From: Stomorhina lunata
Taxonomy: Eukaryota > Arthropoda > Insecta > Diptera > Rhiniidae
Reading direction: 5' to 3'
Length of the DNA: 64,000 nt
NCBI GenBank assembly: GCA_933228675.1
Contig: OW121744.1
Coordinates: forward strand, 116,025,600-116,089,599
Shown: positions 23,998-37,400 of the stretch, in pieces
Layout of the letters: each line of letters begins with the position of its first letter
Numbering within the stretch: position 1 is the stretch's first letter
Translations under genes and position numbers: made by a program
The notes under the pieces: generated by a model
Database searches by the model: none
The model's input: only the letters and a program-made list of their open reading frames with translations
What the model was told of the DNA's origin: nothing

Positions 23998-24749
23998 GTT
24001 TAAGATTTAAAACTAAACGAATTGGTTTTGTTTTCAATTTGTTGACTTTTTAAATGTATAAAAACTTTCCTAAGAACTATTTCAGAAGAGTCAATGAATA
24101 AGTCACCTGTGATGCAGTGATAAATCCTATCCAAGTAGAAACATAAATATTTAATCGCCCTGGATAGTACCATCCGCTGTCTTCAGGGGGTTTGCAGCAA
24201 CTACTTCTTGCCTATTTTAAATTTCTTTTGAAAATTATTACTAATTAAAGATTTTTATTAGTCAAAAAGGCCATTTTATATTATGTTTTAGTAAGCAAAC
24301 AACATAAGTAACAATTTGTTTAGTTTAGTATGTACTACACGTTTAAGGGGTTTACTCTATAATTCAAGTTAACAAAAGCTTTTTGTAAAGTAAAACTTGT
24401 TTAGGAAAAATTAAAAAGTTAAATTCAATATTCTTTAGCTCTCATTCTAACTAACTATCGCCGATATAAATGACTTCTTACATCGACTTTCTGTATTACT
24501 TTGCCGCCGATAAGATTTCGCTTTCTTCATTGGCTTTGTTCTTCAAATGACAGTAGCAATGAGAAAAACAGACAAAAAGAAAACAACAACAGCAATTATT
24601 TTAGTCACAGTTTAATGACAACTACAAAATAGTAAATTATATATCGGATTTGCATTTTTATGTTTAAATTTTAATTTAGATATACGAGACTCATAAAATA
24701 AAACAATAAACATATTGAGTGAAGTGTAAAACAAAAAATAAAGAGAAAA
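23998..24749. other. Intergenic region upstream of Rab4
   Basis: No gene is evident. It probably includes the Rab4 promoter and 5' untranslated region. Confidence 0.4.
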
Positions 24750-27132
<2,383 letters not shown>

Positions 27133-27867
27133 ATTTTTAAATTCTATATTTTTCTGTTTTTTTTTACTCCGGCATATCCTTACTATATTTTATTTGTGTA
27201 GCTTTATAGTGGTTTTTCTAATTTTAAATTATTTAAAATCTCATATTTTAAAGTTTTTAAATACATTTTTCTTGTAGAGAATTTTATTAAATATTTGATA
27301 TGGTTTTTTTGTCATTTATATGATTTTATTCATTCCATGAAAATTTTGCCTCCAGTTTTAGCCATCATTATTTTTTATATACATGTATAGTACATATGTT
27401 ACATTTAATATGTTTTATTTTATTTATTTTCCTTACAAATCGTTTAAACTAAATTCGCGAAAAATGGTTTAATATTTGGCTTTTTAATGAATGAAGAAAA
27501 TCTCCTTTTTATGATTATTTTTACTCGTAAGCATTTCTCTTTGTATATAATAAGACCAATAAACATTATAATGAAAAAATAAATCTCGTTGTAGTCTATA
27601 GAAATTTAAATATTTACCTAAAATTATTAAGAAAAACAATAAAATAAATGTTGCACTCAATAATTGTTTTTTTACGTATTCTTTATAATGTTTTGCAATA
27701 ACATTTTCTTTGAAAAAAAAAAAAATAAGTTTACACATGACGGATTTTTAAAAGTAAAAAAAAAAATAATTTGAAGAATTAAAGGTCGAGTGATTGAGCC
27801 TAGTAATGTCAACATTTTTATTATTCTTATAAAGTTTGATTAAAAAAACAGGCAGTCCAATTAAGAA
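27133..27867. other. 3' flank of Rab4
   Basis: AT-rich 3' untranslated and intergenic sequence, ending at the TAAAT target site of the copia element. The open frame at 27484-27738 (minus) has no support. Confidence 0.45.
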
Positions 27868-27872
27868 TAAAT

Positions 27873-28044
27873 TGTAGAAACAAAATACTTTGTTTATAAT
27901 TTAACTTGTTTTAAATTTGTAATTTATACATATAAGCTTTGAATATTTTGTGAAGAAAAGAAGAAAATTTTCGAAATAAAAAATATAATTAAATAAATTA
28001 AGTTTTTTCTAAAAATCTTTAAATCTGAAACAATATTTACAATA
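27873..28044 (+). repeat. 5' LTR of the copia-type element
   Basis: 172 bp, starting TGTAGAAAC and ending ACAATA. The boundary is fixed by the TAAAT duplication outside and by the primer-binding site directly inside. The sequence is the same as 32156-32327. Confidence 0.93.
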
Positions 28045-28055
28045 GGTTATGGGCC
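28045..28055 (+). promoter_or_regulatory. Primer-binding site
   Basis: GGTTATGGGCC begins immediately after the left LTR. The same sequence follows the LTR of Drosophila copia, which is known to prime from an internally cleaved half of the initiator methionine tRNA. The same priming mode is inferred here. Confidence 0.8.
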
Positions 28056-28187
28056 ATTATTGTTTCATAAAGACGGTTTAAAGATAAAGTTAATAAAGAT
28101 AAGCAGTTATTCAAGAATTTAAAAAAAAAAAAAAAGGTAAATTTTTCAAGATTCAAGAAAGAAAATATAAAGACATCAAGATTCAAG

Positions 28188-31100
28188 ATGAGCGAAAACA
28201 GATTTTATGGTATAGAGAAGCTCAATCAAGACAATTATTATAACTGGAAATTCAAGATGAAGATGTTCCTCATTAAAGAAGATCTGTGGTATGTATTTGA
28301 AGATCCTGTTCAAGACACAGATTCGTGGAGGAAGAAAAATATGGAAGCCTTTGCTGTCTTGAGTTTATGTGTTGAAGATTCTCAACTCATTCATATTCGC
28401 AATGAAAGATTAGCTAAGGATGCATGGCAAAACCTACAGAAACAGCATGAACGTGTCACATTAAGTTCAAAAGTGCACCTAATGCGAAAAATATGCAGCA
28501 TGCAATTAGGCGAAGGTGAGAATATGGAATTGCACATAAATTCAATGATGGAACTATTCGATAAATTAAAAGCAATTGGAAATCAAGATTTTTCAGAAGA
28601 TTGGCAAGTTTCCATGATTTTAAGCAGCCTTCCATCTAGCTATGATAGTTTAATTACTGCTCTTGAGGTAAGACCAGATAAAGATTTGACAATGGAAATG
28701 GTTAAAGCAAAATTATTGGAAGAATATTTCAAAAGAGCATCCCGAAATGATTCTTCTAACGTTTCCGCTTTAAAGTCAAAAACAGTGAAGAAATTTGAAG
28801 GCAAAACTTGTTTCTTTTGTAAGAAGAGTGGTCACCTCAAGAAGGATTGCTATAAATACATAAACTGGTGCAAGAAAAATCAGAAAACAGCAAATATTAT
28901 TGAAAAAGTTGAAGATAATGAAGATAAATACGTGCTGATGACTCAATTTTCTGGTGGAACTCAAGGTACATGGATAGTAGATTCAGGTGCAAGTTGCCAT
29001 ATTGCCCATGACAAGAAGCTTTTTAGTGAAATCAATTATAATGAATGCGGTCAATCAATTAGTGTTGCAAATGGAAACAGTTCTCAAGCTAAGGGTAAAG
29101 GAGTTTGTAAAATCAAGACCAGAGGTGTAACTTTAACTATTGGTGATGTATATTATGTTCCAGATTTTAATTCAAACTTATTATCGGTTAGGAAAATTAC
29201 AGAAAAGGGTTTTATTGTTAAATTTGTTAAAAATGAATGTATTTTAGAAAGAAATGATAAGATTATTTGTAAGGCTTATCTTAAGAATAGTTTGTACACT
29301 CTTAATGCAATTTCTGAAAAAGCTTTTACGGTTCATAATTGTAATAAAGGTTGTATTCACTATTGGCATCGTGTTCTTGGTCATCATAATGAGGATGGTG
29401 TTAAGAAGCTGATACAAAATGACTTAGCAAAAGATATAAAGATAATTGAGTGTAAAGACCATAGCAATATTTGTGAAATTTGTTTACAAGGCAAACTTGC
29501 AAGAAGTCCGTTCCCTAAAGAAAGTTTTTCAAGGTCGGAAAACTGTTTTGATTTAATTCACTCTGACGTTTGCGGCCCTATATCTCCTTTGACTTGCAGT
29601 GGTTATAAATATTTTGTTACATTCATTGATGATCATAGCAGATATTGTGCAGTTTATCTTTTAAAGACAAAAGGTGAAGTTTATGGCAAAATAGTTGAAT
29701 TCTGGAATTTAGTAAAAAATCAGGTGGGATGTTATCCAAAGACAATTAGATCAGATAGAGGTGGGGAATATATAGCCGAAAATGTTAAACAGTTTCTATC
29801 AAGATGTGGAACTAAAATTCAGTATAGCGTACCATACAGCCCACAACAAAATGGAGTCGCTGAAAGAAAGAATCGTACTTTGATGGAGATGGTTAAATGT
29901 ATGTTGATTGATTCAAATTTAGATAAAAGTTATTGGGGTGAAGCTTTGATGTTCGCGAATTACGTTCAAAATCGCTTACCATCAAGAAGTATTTCAAAGA
30001 CGCCTTATGAAATAAGATATGGTATGAAACCTTCATTAAAAGATATTCATACATTTGGGTCTTTATGTTATGTTCATGTTCCAAAAGAAAAAAGGAAGAA
30101 ACTTGATTTGAAGGCAATTCAGAAAATTTTTATTGGTGTTGATTTTAACTCAAAGGGTTTAAGAGTTTGTGATCCAACAACAAATAAAGTCCAGATTTCA
30201 CGTGATGTTGTTTTTATAGATCAAAAAGAAACCATTAAAGAAATTCTACAAAATAGTAAAGATGTAGTATATTTTCCTATGAGTAGTCCTAAGGTTAACG
30301 AAGTACCTTCAGCGAATATAGAAGTTCCTGCAGTTAATGTAGAAGACATTGAAAGTGAAACAGAAAATCAGGATGTTAGTCATATAGATGAAAGCGAAGG
30401 TGAATCTGATTCTACTGTTGTAAGCGTTAGCAGTATTACGTCTCGCAATCAAGTTTCGGATTCTGAATGGTCAGGTACTAGTGAAAATTTTGAAGATGCT
30501 ATACAAAGTCCTGTTCCAGTTCAACGTGTGTCTACAAGAGTGAACAAAGGTGTGCGTCCAAGTCGGTATCAGATAAATTCGGCAATCATGACCCCAGATC
30601 CAAGTAATTTCAATGAAGCTATTTCAATTAAGGAGGAGAAATCTCAGTGGATTGGTGCCATGCAGGAGGAGCTTAAATCTATTAAAGAAAACCATACTTG
30701 GGACCTTGTTGATCTTCCCCCCGGCCGTAAGGCAATTGGCTGCAAATGGGTTTATAAGAAAAAGTTAAATGAAAAAGGAGAAATAGATCGATTTAAGGCA
30801 CGACTTGTAGCACAAGGATACAATCAAAAATATGGTATAGATTATGATGCAGTATTCGCACCAGTTGTTAAGCAGACTACAACAAGAATTTTATTTTCAA
30901 TTGCTGGTAAACAAAAAATGAAGGTATTTCATTTTGATGTTAAGACTGCATTTTTAAATGGAGATTTGGAAGAAACAATTTATATGAAACAGCCTCCAGG
31001 ATTTATTTCAGAACAAAATCCCAATAAAGTGTGTTTACTCAAGAAGAGTTTATATGGGTTAAAGCAAGCGGCTCGTTCGTGGAATCAATGTATTCATAAA

Positions 31101-32135
31101 GCGTTAATTGAATTTAAATTTAAGCAAAGTATATTAGATCCTTGTTTGTATACCAGGAAATCCAAAGAAGGTATGGATTATATTTTAGTATATGTTGATG
31201 ATATGATTATTGCAAGTAAGGATATAAAATTTATTGAAGAAATTTTTAAGATGTTAAACTCAAAATTCGTCATGTCAAATTTAGGACCAATTAAACACTA
31301 TTTGGGAATGGAAGTTACTCAAGATAAAGATGGAAATTTTTTATTAAGTCAAGAACAGTATATCAAGAAAATTGTAAATGAATTTGGTCTTCAAGAATCT
31401 AAAACTTCAGATATACCATTAATTCCTTCATATAACAAAACTTTGGATTCAGAAAGATTATTAGATAATAAAATTTACCAGAAAGCTATTGGATCTCTTT
31501 TATATTTATCTGTAAATACAAGACCAGATATAACAGCCAGTGTAGCAATACTAGCACAGAAAATTCAAGCACCATCTAAAGAAGATTGGAATGAAGTAAA
31601 GAGAGTTATAAAATACTTAAAAGGATCAGCTAATTTATCACTCAAGTTAAGTAGTTCAACAGAAAATAATAATTTATTTGGATATGTAGATGCAGATTGG
31701 GGTGAAAACAAAACTGATAGAAAATCTCACAGTGGTTATGTATTTTATTTAAATGGAGGTGTTGTGAACTGGTCGTGTCGAAAGCAAAGTTGTGTCTCAC
31801 TATCAACAGCAGAAGCAGAATTTATAGCACTATCAGAAGCTTGTAAAGAAGTAAAGTGGATACATGGTCTTCTACAAGAAATGGGCCATATAGTGAATAC
31901 ACCAATTACAATAATGGAAGACAATCAGAGTTGCATTAAGATGGTATTAAATGAAAAATTCAATGCTAGGTCAAAACATATTGATATAAAGTATCATTTT
32001 GTAAAAGATTTTTGTATACAAAATTTTGTAAATCTTAAATATTGTCCTACAGATAAAATGATAGCAGATGTTTTGACAAAACCACTTCCTAAGCCACGAT
32101 TGTTAATGTTAAGAACACTTTTAGGATTATCATAA
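28188..32135 (+). CDS. Copia Gag-Pol polyprotein
   Basis: A single 1,315-aa frame in Ty1/copia order. Residues 1-200 are a Gag of the UBN2 type, opening FYGIEKLNQDNYYNWKFKM. A zinc knuckle CFFCKKSGHLKKDC lies near 208, the aspartic protease motif DSGAS near 265, and an HHCC integrase finger (HRVLGHH, CEICLQGK) near 395-435. The integrase core has catalytic D near 459 and 521 with E downstream in NGVAERKN. The reverse transcriptase has YVDDM near 1002, and RNase H runs from YVDADW near 1166 through STAEAEF. All catalytic residues I could check are present and there is no stop or shift. It encodes everything needed for its own retrotransposition. Confidence 0.97.
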   Translation: MSENRFYGIEKLNQDNYYNWKFKMKMFLIKEDLWYVFEDPVQDTDSWRKKNMEAFAVLSLCVEDSQLIHIRNERLAKDAWQNLQKQHERVTLSSKVHLMRKICSMQLGEGENMELHINSMMELFDKLKAIGNQDFSEDWQVSMILSSLPSSYDSLITALEVRPDKDLTMEMVKAKLLEEYFKRASRNDSSNVSALKSKTVKKFEGKTCFFCKKSGHLKKDCYKYINWCKKNQKTANIIEKVEDNEDKYVLMTQFSGGTQGTWIVDSGASCHIAHDKKLFSEINYNECGQSISVANGNSSQAKGKGVCKIKTRGVTLTIGDVYYVPDFNSNLLSVRKITEKGFIVKFVKNECILERNDKIICKAYLKNSLYTLNAISEKAFTVHNCNKGCIHYWHRVLGHHNEDGVKKLIQNDLAKDIKIIECKDHSNICEICLQGKLARSPFPKESFSRSENCFDLIHSDVCGPISPLTCSGYKYFVTFIDDHSRYCAVYLLKTKGEVYGKIVEFWNLVKNQVGCYPKTIRSDRGGEYIAENVKQFLSRCGTKIQYSVPYSPQQNGVAERKNRTLMEMVKCMLIDSNLDKSYWGEALMFANYVQNRLPSRSISKTPYEIRYGMKPSLKDIHTFGSLCYVHVPKEKRKKLDLKAIQKIFIGVDFNSKGLRVCDPTTNKVQISRDVVFIDQKETIKEILQNSKDVVYFPMSSPKVNEVPSANIEVPAVNVEDIESETENQDVSHIDESEGESDSTVVSVSSITSRNQVSDSEWSGTSENFEDAIQSPVPVQRVSTRVNKGVRPSRYQINSAIMTPDPSNFNEAISIKEEKSQWIGAMQEELKSIKENHTWDLVDLPPGRKAIGCKWVYKKKLNEKGEIDRFKARLVAQGYNQKYGIDYDAVFAPVVKQTTTRILFSIAGKQKMKVFHFDVKTAFLNGDLEETIYMKQPPGFISEQNPNKVCLLKKSLYGLKQAARSWNQCIHKALIEFKFKQSILDPCLYTRKSKEGMDYILVYVDDMIIASKDIKFIEEIFKMLNSKFVMSNLGPIKHYLGMEVTQDKDGNFLLSQEQYIKKIVNEFGLQESKTSDIPLIPSYNKTLDSERLLDNKIYQKAIGSLLYLSVNTRPDITASVAILAQKIQAPSKEDWNEVKRVIKYLKGSANLSLKLSSSTENNNLFGYVDADWGENKTDRKSHSGYVFYLNGGVVNWSCRKQSCVSLSTAEAEFIALSEACKEVKWIHGLLQEMGHIVNTPITIMEDNQSCIKMVLNEKFNARSKHIDIKYHFVKDFCIQNFVNLKYCPTDKMIADVLTKPLPKPRLLMLRTLLGLS

Positions 32136-32139
32136 TTAT

Positions 32140-32155
32140 AAACAAAGAGGAGGAG
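32140..32155 (+). promoter_or_regulatory. Polypurine tract
   Basis: AAACAAAGAGGAGGAG directly precedes the right LTR, the expected place for the plus-strand primer of reverse transcription. Confidence 0.75.
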
Positions 32156-32327
32156 TGTAGAAACAAAATACTTTGTTTATAATTTAACTTGTTTTAAATT
32201 TGTAATTTATACATATAAGCTTTGAATATTTTGTGAAGAAAAGAAGAAAATTTTCGAAATAAAAAATATAATTAAATAAATTAAGTTTTTTCTAAAAATC
32301 TTTAAATCTGAAACAATATTTACAATA
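32156..32327 (+). repeat. 3' LTR of the copia-type element
   Basis: 172 bp, identical by eye to the left LTR. It is followed directly by the TAAAT duplication. Confidence 0.93.
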
Positions 32328-32332
32328 TAAAT

Positions 32333-32997
32333 AAAATTCCCGGTTAATGTTTACACTTTTCCTGTTCCCCTACTATAAAAAAATTCTCAAAACTCGAAAA
32401 TATACGTAGAACTATATTTTAAGAGAAAAATTTAAAATCATTTTGTTTATTTTTTACAGGCTTTTTGTCCTTATAACAAAAAAATATTTTGTAATATAAG
32501 GCTTATATTATTTGGAATATTCATAGTTTTATGATCGTCAAGAAACGATAATTATTTTTTGCATTTTTTTTTTTAATTTTAAAAAGTAAATTTTTTTTCG
32601 ATTTTTTTTTTAAATTGCAATATGAATAAATCCAAAAGCATCGATCACACAAAAATCTTGTGTTAGCAAGTCTTAAGGGCAATTCTATCCATAATCCATT
32701 GTTTAGATATCGTTAACTAAGTAGGATAACCTCTTTAAAAATCCTAAATTTTAGAAAAAAATATCGATTACAAAATTTAAAATTTCTGGTGTTTGTTTAC
32801 TTATTAAACAAATAAAAAAATAAAAGTTTAACTTGAATGTAATGTTGGTTGTTGACCAGTCAATCTTTAAAAGACAAATTCAAATACATACATACATATG
32901 TATTTGATTAATGTAATAAAGAAATAAAAAAACAAGATGTAAATTTTAATAAAAGCACATATGTGATAAAAATTTTTTATTATATGTATATAACATA
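32333..32997. other. AT-rich intergenic sequence
   Basis: No gene or clear repeat is recognised between the copia element and the next MITE-like copy. Confidence 0.4.
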
Positions 32998-33236
32998 CAG
33001 GCATGTCACAAATTCTGTTTGGAATTGAAAGCACTCCTTAGTTGGTTTTAGGTTCTATAGATTCCGCACAATTTTAACGGCTCTTAAAACATTTAAAACT
33101 TGATTTTATTCACTTGAACCAAGAAATTGTTTAAATATAAAAAATTAAAAAAAGTTTTTCATTTTACTTTTTTAGAGAAGCAAAATACTGAATTCATTTC
33201 ACTTCCGAGCGAAATTTAGTTCTGTGACATGACTGA
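32998..33236. mobile_element. MITE-like element, copy 2
   Basis: The left end CAGGCATGTCACAAATTC and the right end TTCTGTGACATGACTGA form imperfect inverted repeats flanked by TA on each side. It matches the copy at 18807-19113, including the CATTTCACTTCCGA block inside the right end. It is non-coding. Confidence 0.6.
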
Positions 33237-34443
33237 TAATATAGGTATGTAGTACTACTTAATAAGTTTGTTCACATACTTAAACGAAACTACCCAAATT
33301 AGACCGTTGTTATTAAAAACTTACAATAAACATTAAAATCTTCAAACGGTTGCACTTAGTTGTAATTTCAGTCAGTTTCGTTTAAGAGTTGTAAGTTGTA
33401 ATTAAAATAAAACTAATTATAAAATGATTTTAATTTGATGTACAAGCAATTCTTAATTGTGTACAATTATTAAAAATATTCATAACGAAGAGCATGAAAA
33501 ATAAGTCAAATATTTTTTCTTAATTGGGAAATTTAAATTGAAAATGTCAGTTGCTCCTGTCTATATTTTGAACAAGTTGCGTCATTAAGTTAAACAGTGA
33601 ATTTCGTGTGATCATTGATAAATATTATGGCGAAACTACAACATCCATTTCCATGGCAACCGTTTTTCAGGAGGCACACTGCATAATGGGGATGTTGGAT
33701 ACCAAACAATGGTTCTATTGGTCTTAACTTATCTTCGTAATCCTTCATCTCAACTGTCGACACTGACCTTCTTCTCGCAAACATGTATGAAATGAAATTA
33801 ATTACACACATATTTTACAAATATTGCCATCCTTTGTTATTTAATGTAATGTGGGAAGTAATCTTTTAGAAAATCAAATTAAAGCTAGAAAGGATGTAAG
33901 GTTTGAAATTGTTTCATATTTATTGACTTTAGTCCTTATTATCGGTGTATTAAAGTGACTTTTACAATTAAATTAGTAAGTCAATGATCTGAATTCCGTG
34001 CAAAATCTGAATTTGTTGATCAATAGTCACAATAACAAGTTTTAACATTTATCGATAAAATTTTAACATTTATCGATAAAATTTAGATATTAAAAGGTAA
34101 CATTTGCCATTCTTAAATTTCTGCGATGCTAACTGCCCTTCATTATGAATATGTATTTTAAATGTTCAGAAAGATTACTATTTATGTTTTGGCATATTCT
34201 TATACGTAAGGACCCAACAACTTATAGTAATACCAAAAAATTAATAAAAAAAAATACTTGCAACATTTAAATCTCCTAATATATTGGAATGAAAGAAGCA
34301 AATGAATACCAAATTTAAAAGAACATCTCAAAATCTTTCTTTTCTATTACCAAAACATAATTAGTAATACTAATTGATACATTATAATAAATGAAAATGG
34401 AAAATATAAAAAAATATATGTATGTTAAATAAATCTGTATAAG
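33237..34443. other. Downstream flank of Dicer-2 with a retroelement scrap
   Basis: This is 3' flanking sequence. At 33640-33790 a piece (GGATGTTGGATACCAAACAA, then CATCTCAACTGTCGACA) matches the non-LTR-derived fragment near 12650-12740. A perfect 20-bp tandem duplication (TTTTAACATTTATCGATAAA twice) occurs at about 34041-34081. No gene is present. Confidence 0.5.
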
Positions 34444-37400
34444 CTAATTCGAATGTTTAGCTAGTATTTGTAAAGCTTGTTTGGCTGCTGCTTTTTTAGC
34501 CTGCTTGGCATTGGATCCAAAGCCATTTGTTTCATATGAATTATCCAAACAATTGAATATGCATTTAACCATCACATCATTATTGTCGATAACAGGGGCA
34601 CTATATTTAGGGTTGGCCTGTTTGTTTTCTTCTAGTTGCCGCACCGGATCGATGGGAACATTTCTGGAAAACTCTTCTATTTCAATCTTCATAAGATGGT
34701 AAATAACTTCCCAGGTTTTATTTAAGTCACGACAATCCAAATAGACAGCAGCAATAAGAGCTTCAACAATGTCACCCAAAGCTTTAGGTACATCAACATT
34801 TTTTGCTAAATTATAAGAATTTTTGTTGCGCGGCCAGTCTGTACCGCCACAGTTATCGCCATTTGCTTCAATATCCATGTCTTCTGGATCATAATCATGT
34901 TCATCCTCATCTTTATTTGAGTCATTTAAAACATCATTAAATGGATTTAGCGTATCGTACTGTTCTTCCATTAATATGCGAACTTGATCGGTGACACGAT
35001 AGTTTTGGGTCTTCTGGAAATCAGCAAAACTTGTTATCGCCTCTGTTAAAGCTGAATTTTCACAAAGCAAAAATAAATGGAATTTATGACGCACACATAT
35101 ACAGCCTAAGGTAATGTTATTGACCAAAGCCATACGCAAATCGGTCATTTTGCCGGGATTCATATTTTGAAAACGTTCGAAAATAAAGCAGGTTATCAAC
35201 ATGTCGAGTATGGCATCACCTATAAATTCAAGTTCTTGATAACAGCCAGTCAAACGATTCGTTGGATTGGAGGGATGTGTTAAAGCTTGCAGTAAAAAGG
35301 CACGATCTCGGAACTTATAACCCAAATTTTTTTCTAGATAACTATAGTTAATTATATAACTATCAACATCTTTCTGAGAAATGTTTGCACGTAAATGATC
35401 TCCACTTAACTTCAAATCTAGCAGATTATACAGGCCATTCGAGTTATCGGATTTACAAATACCAAAAAATTCAAGCATACGAAAACTTCGATGAATGCCA
35501 TAATTTTTCACACATACTCCCAATAAAGCTTCTAATGTATCGGCGACAACTTTGTCCCTAATAACATCCTTGTTGATGAAAATATTCATATCGTTTTCAG
35601 GATCAATATCAACGTTGGCTGCTAATAGCTCTTGGCTTCTAGTGCAAGCCTGTGCGAATCGCTCCAGCTTGTCATCCGAGCATATTCCCATTGAAATCTC
35701 TTCTTCAGTTAATTTAAGACTATAAAAATCGCTTGGACTTAAGATGGAAGTAGTTGGTAGATTTTTCTTTAGCATATCCAGTAGATTAGCGGGCAAACTT
35801 GCCAATGGCGGCAACCAACCAGCATTCGGATTAAATAATGAAGTGCAAATTTGTTGGCAAATATTTGTGTCTATCATACAATACAATAAATTACGATTCG
35901 ACACCATCCGACCTTTTATCATTGTTAGATAGCCCTCATGCCAAGTAGTATATTTATTTGCTAAGTATAGAGATGTCGAAAATTTCAAGAATGCATCGCC
36001 CAGTAATTCAAAACGTTCCATATCAAAAACATCATTGACACGTGCTGCTGTAATGGCAGCTAAGAATTCATATTGTTCAGCCGATTTCAGACTATGATCT
36101 GGTTCAGAATTTCTTTTAAGCATTTCTATTTCGAGTTTTTGCTGAAGTGGTGAATCCTTGATGGCAGGTAGCTTATTGACACCACTTGTAGAATCTTTCT
36201 GATTGATGGCATTTGACGATGTCGGCATTTCAAATTGAGTGCTTGTATATTCATTTTCTTCATCTAATCTTAAATTTTGGATTTCTGGTATCAAACTCAT
36301 AATGAATTTATAATAGTAATCTAGTTCAACAGGAAAAGTCTTTTCATATCGTCGCGAAAAATCAATGGGTTCTAAATACTCTTTCCACTTAACATCAGTA
36401 TCTAAAGAGCACACTTTATAGTCTGAGGACTGCTTTTTTGTCGGCAAAGATGGTAAAACTTTTTTAGCATTCTTTAAGAAACAAATAGTGAAAAAGTAAA
36501 TATTATAATTTATAACTAATTGCTTTTTATTTATATCGTCAGTAGTTGCAAAAAAATTCCACATTTTATGTTTTGTGAAAAAAATACATGTCTTTTTAAA
36601 ACATTTTCTGTCCACCCAAGTCCACTTGATAGCATCGAAAAAGCAAGCAAGTGCTATCGAAAGGCAAGTTATGAATGTTCTAGTATATATGTACCATTCA
36701 AGAAGCAAAGGAAATCCTTATAACATTTATTTAAATTAAATTATCGGAGATTATAATAAAAAAATTACGACGAAAATGGAGTTAAAGTAAACTGGTTAAT
36801 CGGCCCATGAATTTAATAAAAGTTAGCATTCTTATAAGTATCAAAAAGAAAAAGAATCTATTGATCTCTGTACGTCAGCAGCAATACCTGACGAGTTTTA
36901 TCACTGGTACTAAAGCTTGAAGACATGTAAAACCGTTAGATATAAGTTCTCAGAACACAAGTACATGATGAATCGGAAAATCGAATAAAAATATGTAAAA
37001 GCATGTATATTTGAAGGCGCATTTAATTTTTATATAAATGTCGTTTTATTGCATTTATTTTTAACCCTGCAGTAAATGCCGTCAGAGAAACAATACTGTT
37101 TTGCTATTGACAATGTCTCCAGTACTACTTGCCTATTTTGCCCCATCCAATGTTATTTACTATTGACATTTAACATTTAGAGTTCCTACGAAATCTACCA
37201 GTAGACATTACCACTATTTACTTTTGGTCCAAATGGAGACATTGAGATCAAACCGGGGCCTATTAATATACATATACATATGTTGACACATTCGTTGACA
37301 ATGTCACCAGATATATACTAGAATAGTTGTCTCTATATATTCACTATTTCAGTACTGAACTCAAATTGGGGACATTTGAATTGATGTTACACAAAGTGTT

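Larger units (their letters stand above)
27873..32327 (+). mobile_element. Full-length copia-type LTR retrotransposon
   Basis: A 4,455-bp element with two 172-bp LTRs that are identical by eye, flanked by a perfect 5-bp duplication TAAAT (27868-27872 and 32328-32332). A primer-binding site follows the left LTR, a purine tract precedes the right LTR, and one uninterrupted 1,315-codon frame fills the interior. Identical LTRs, a clean duplication and an intact frame mean the insertion is recent and could still be mobile. It lies between the convergent 3' ends of Rab4 and Dicer-2 and interrupts neither coding region. Confidence 0.95.

Noticed and set aside
36520..36723. Extension of the Dicer-2 last exon to the upstream methionine at 36708
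   Set aside because: The extra N-terminal stretch is unrelated to Dicer. An AG acceptor at 36472-36473 joins in frame to the PAZ exon.
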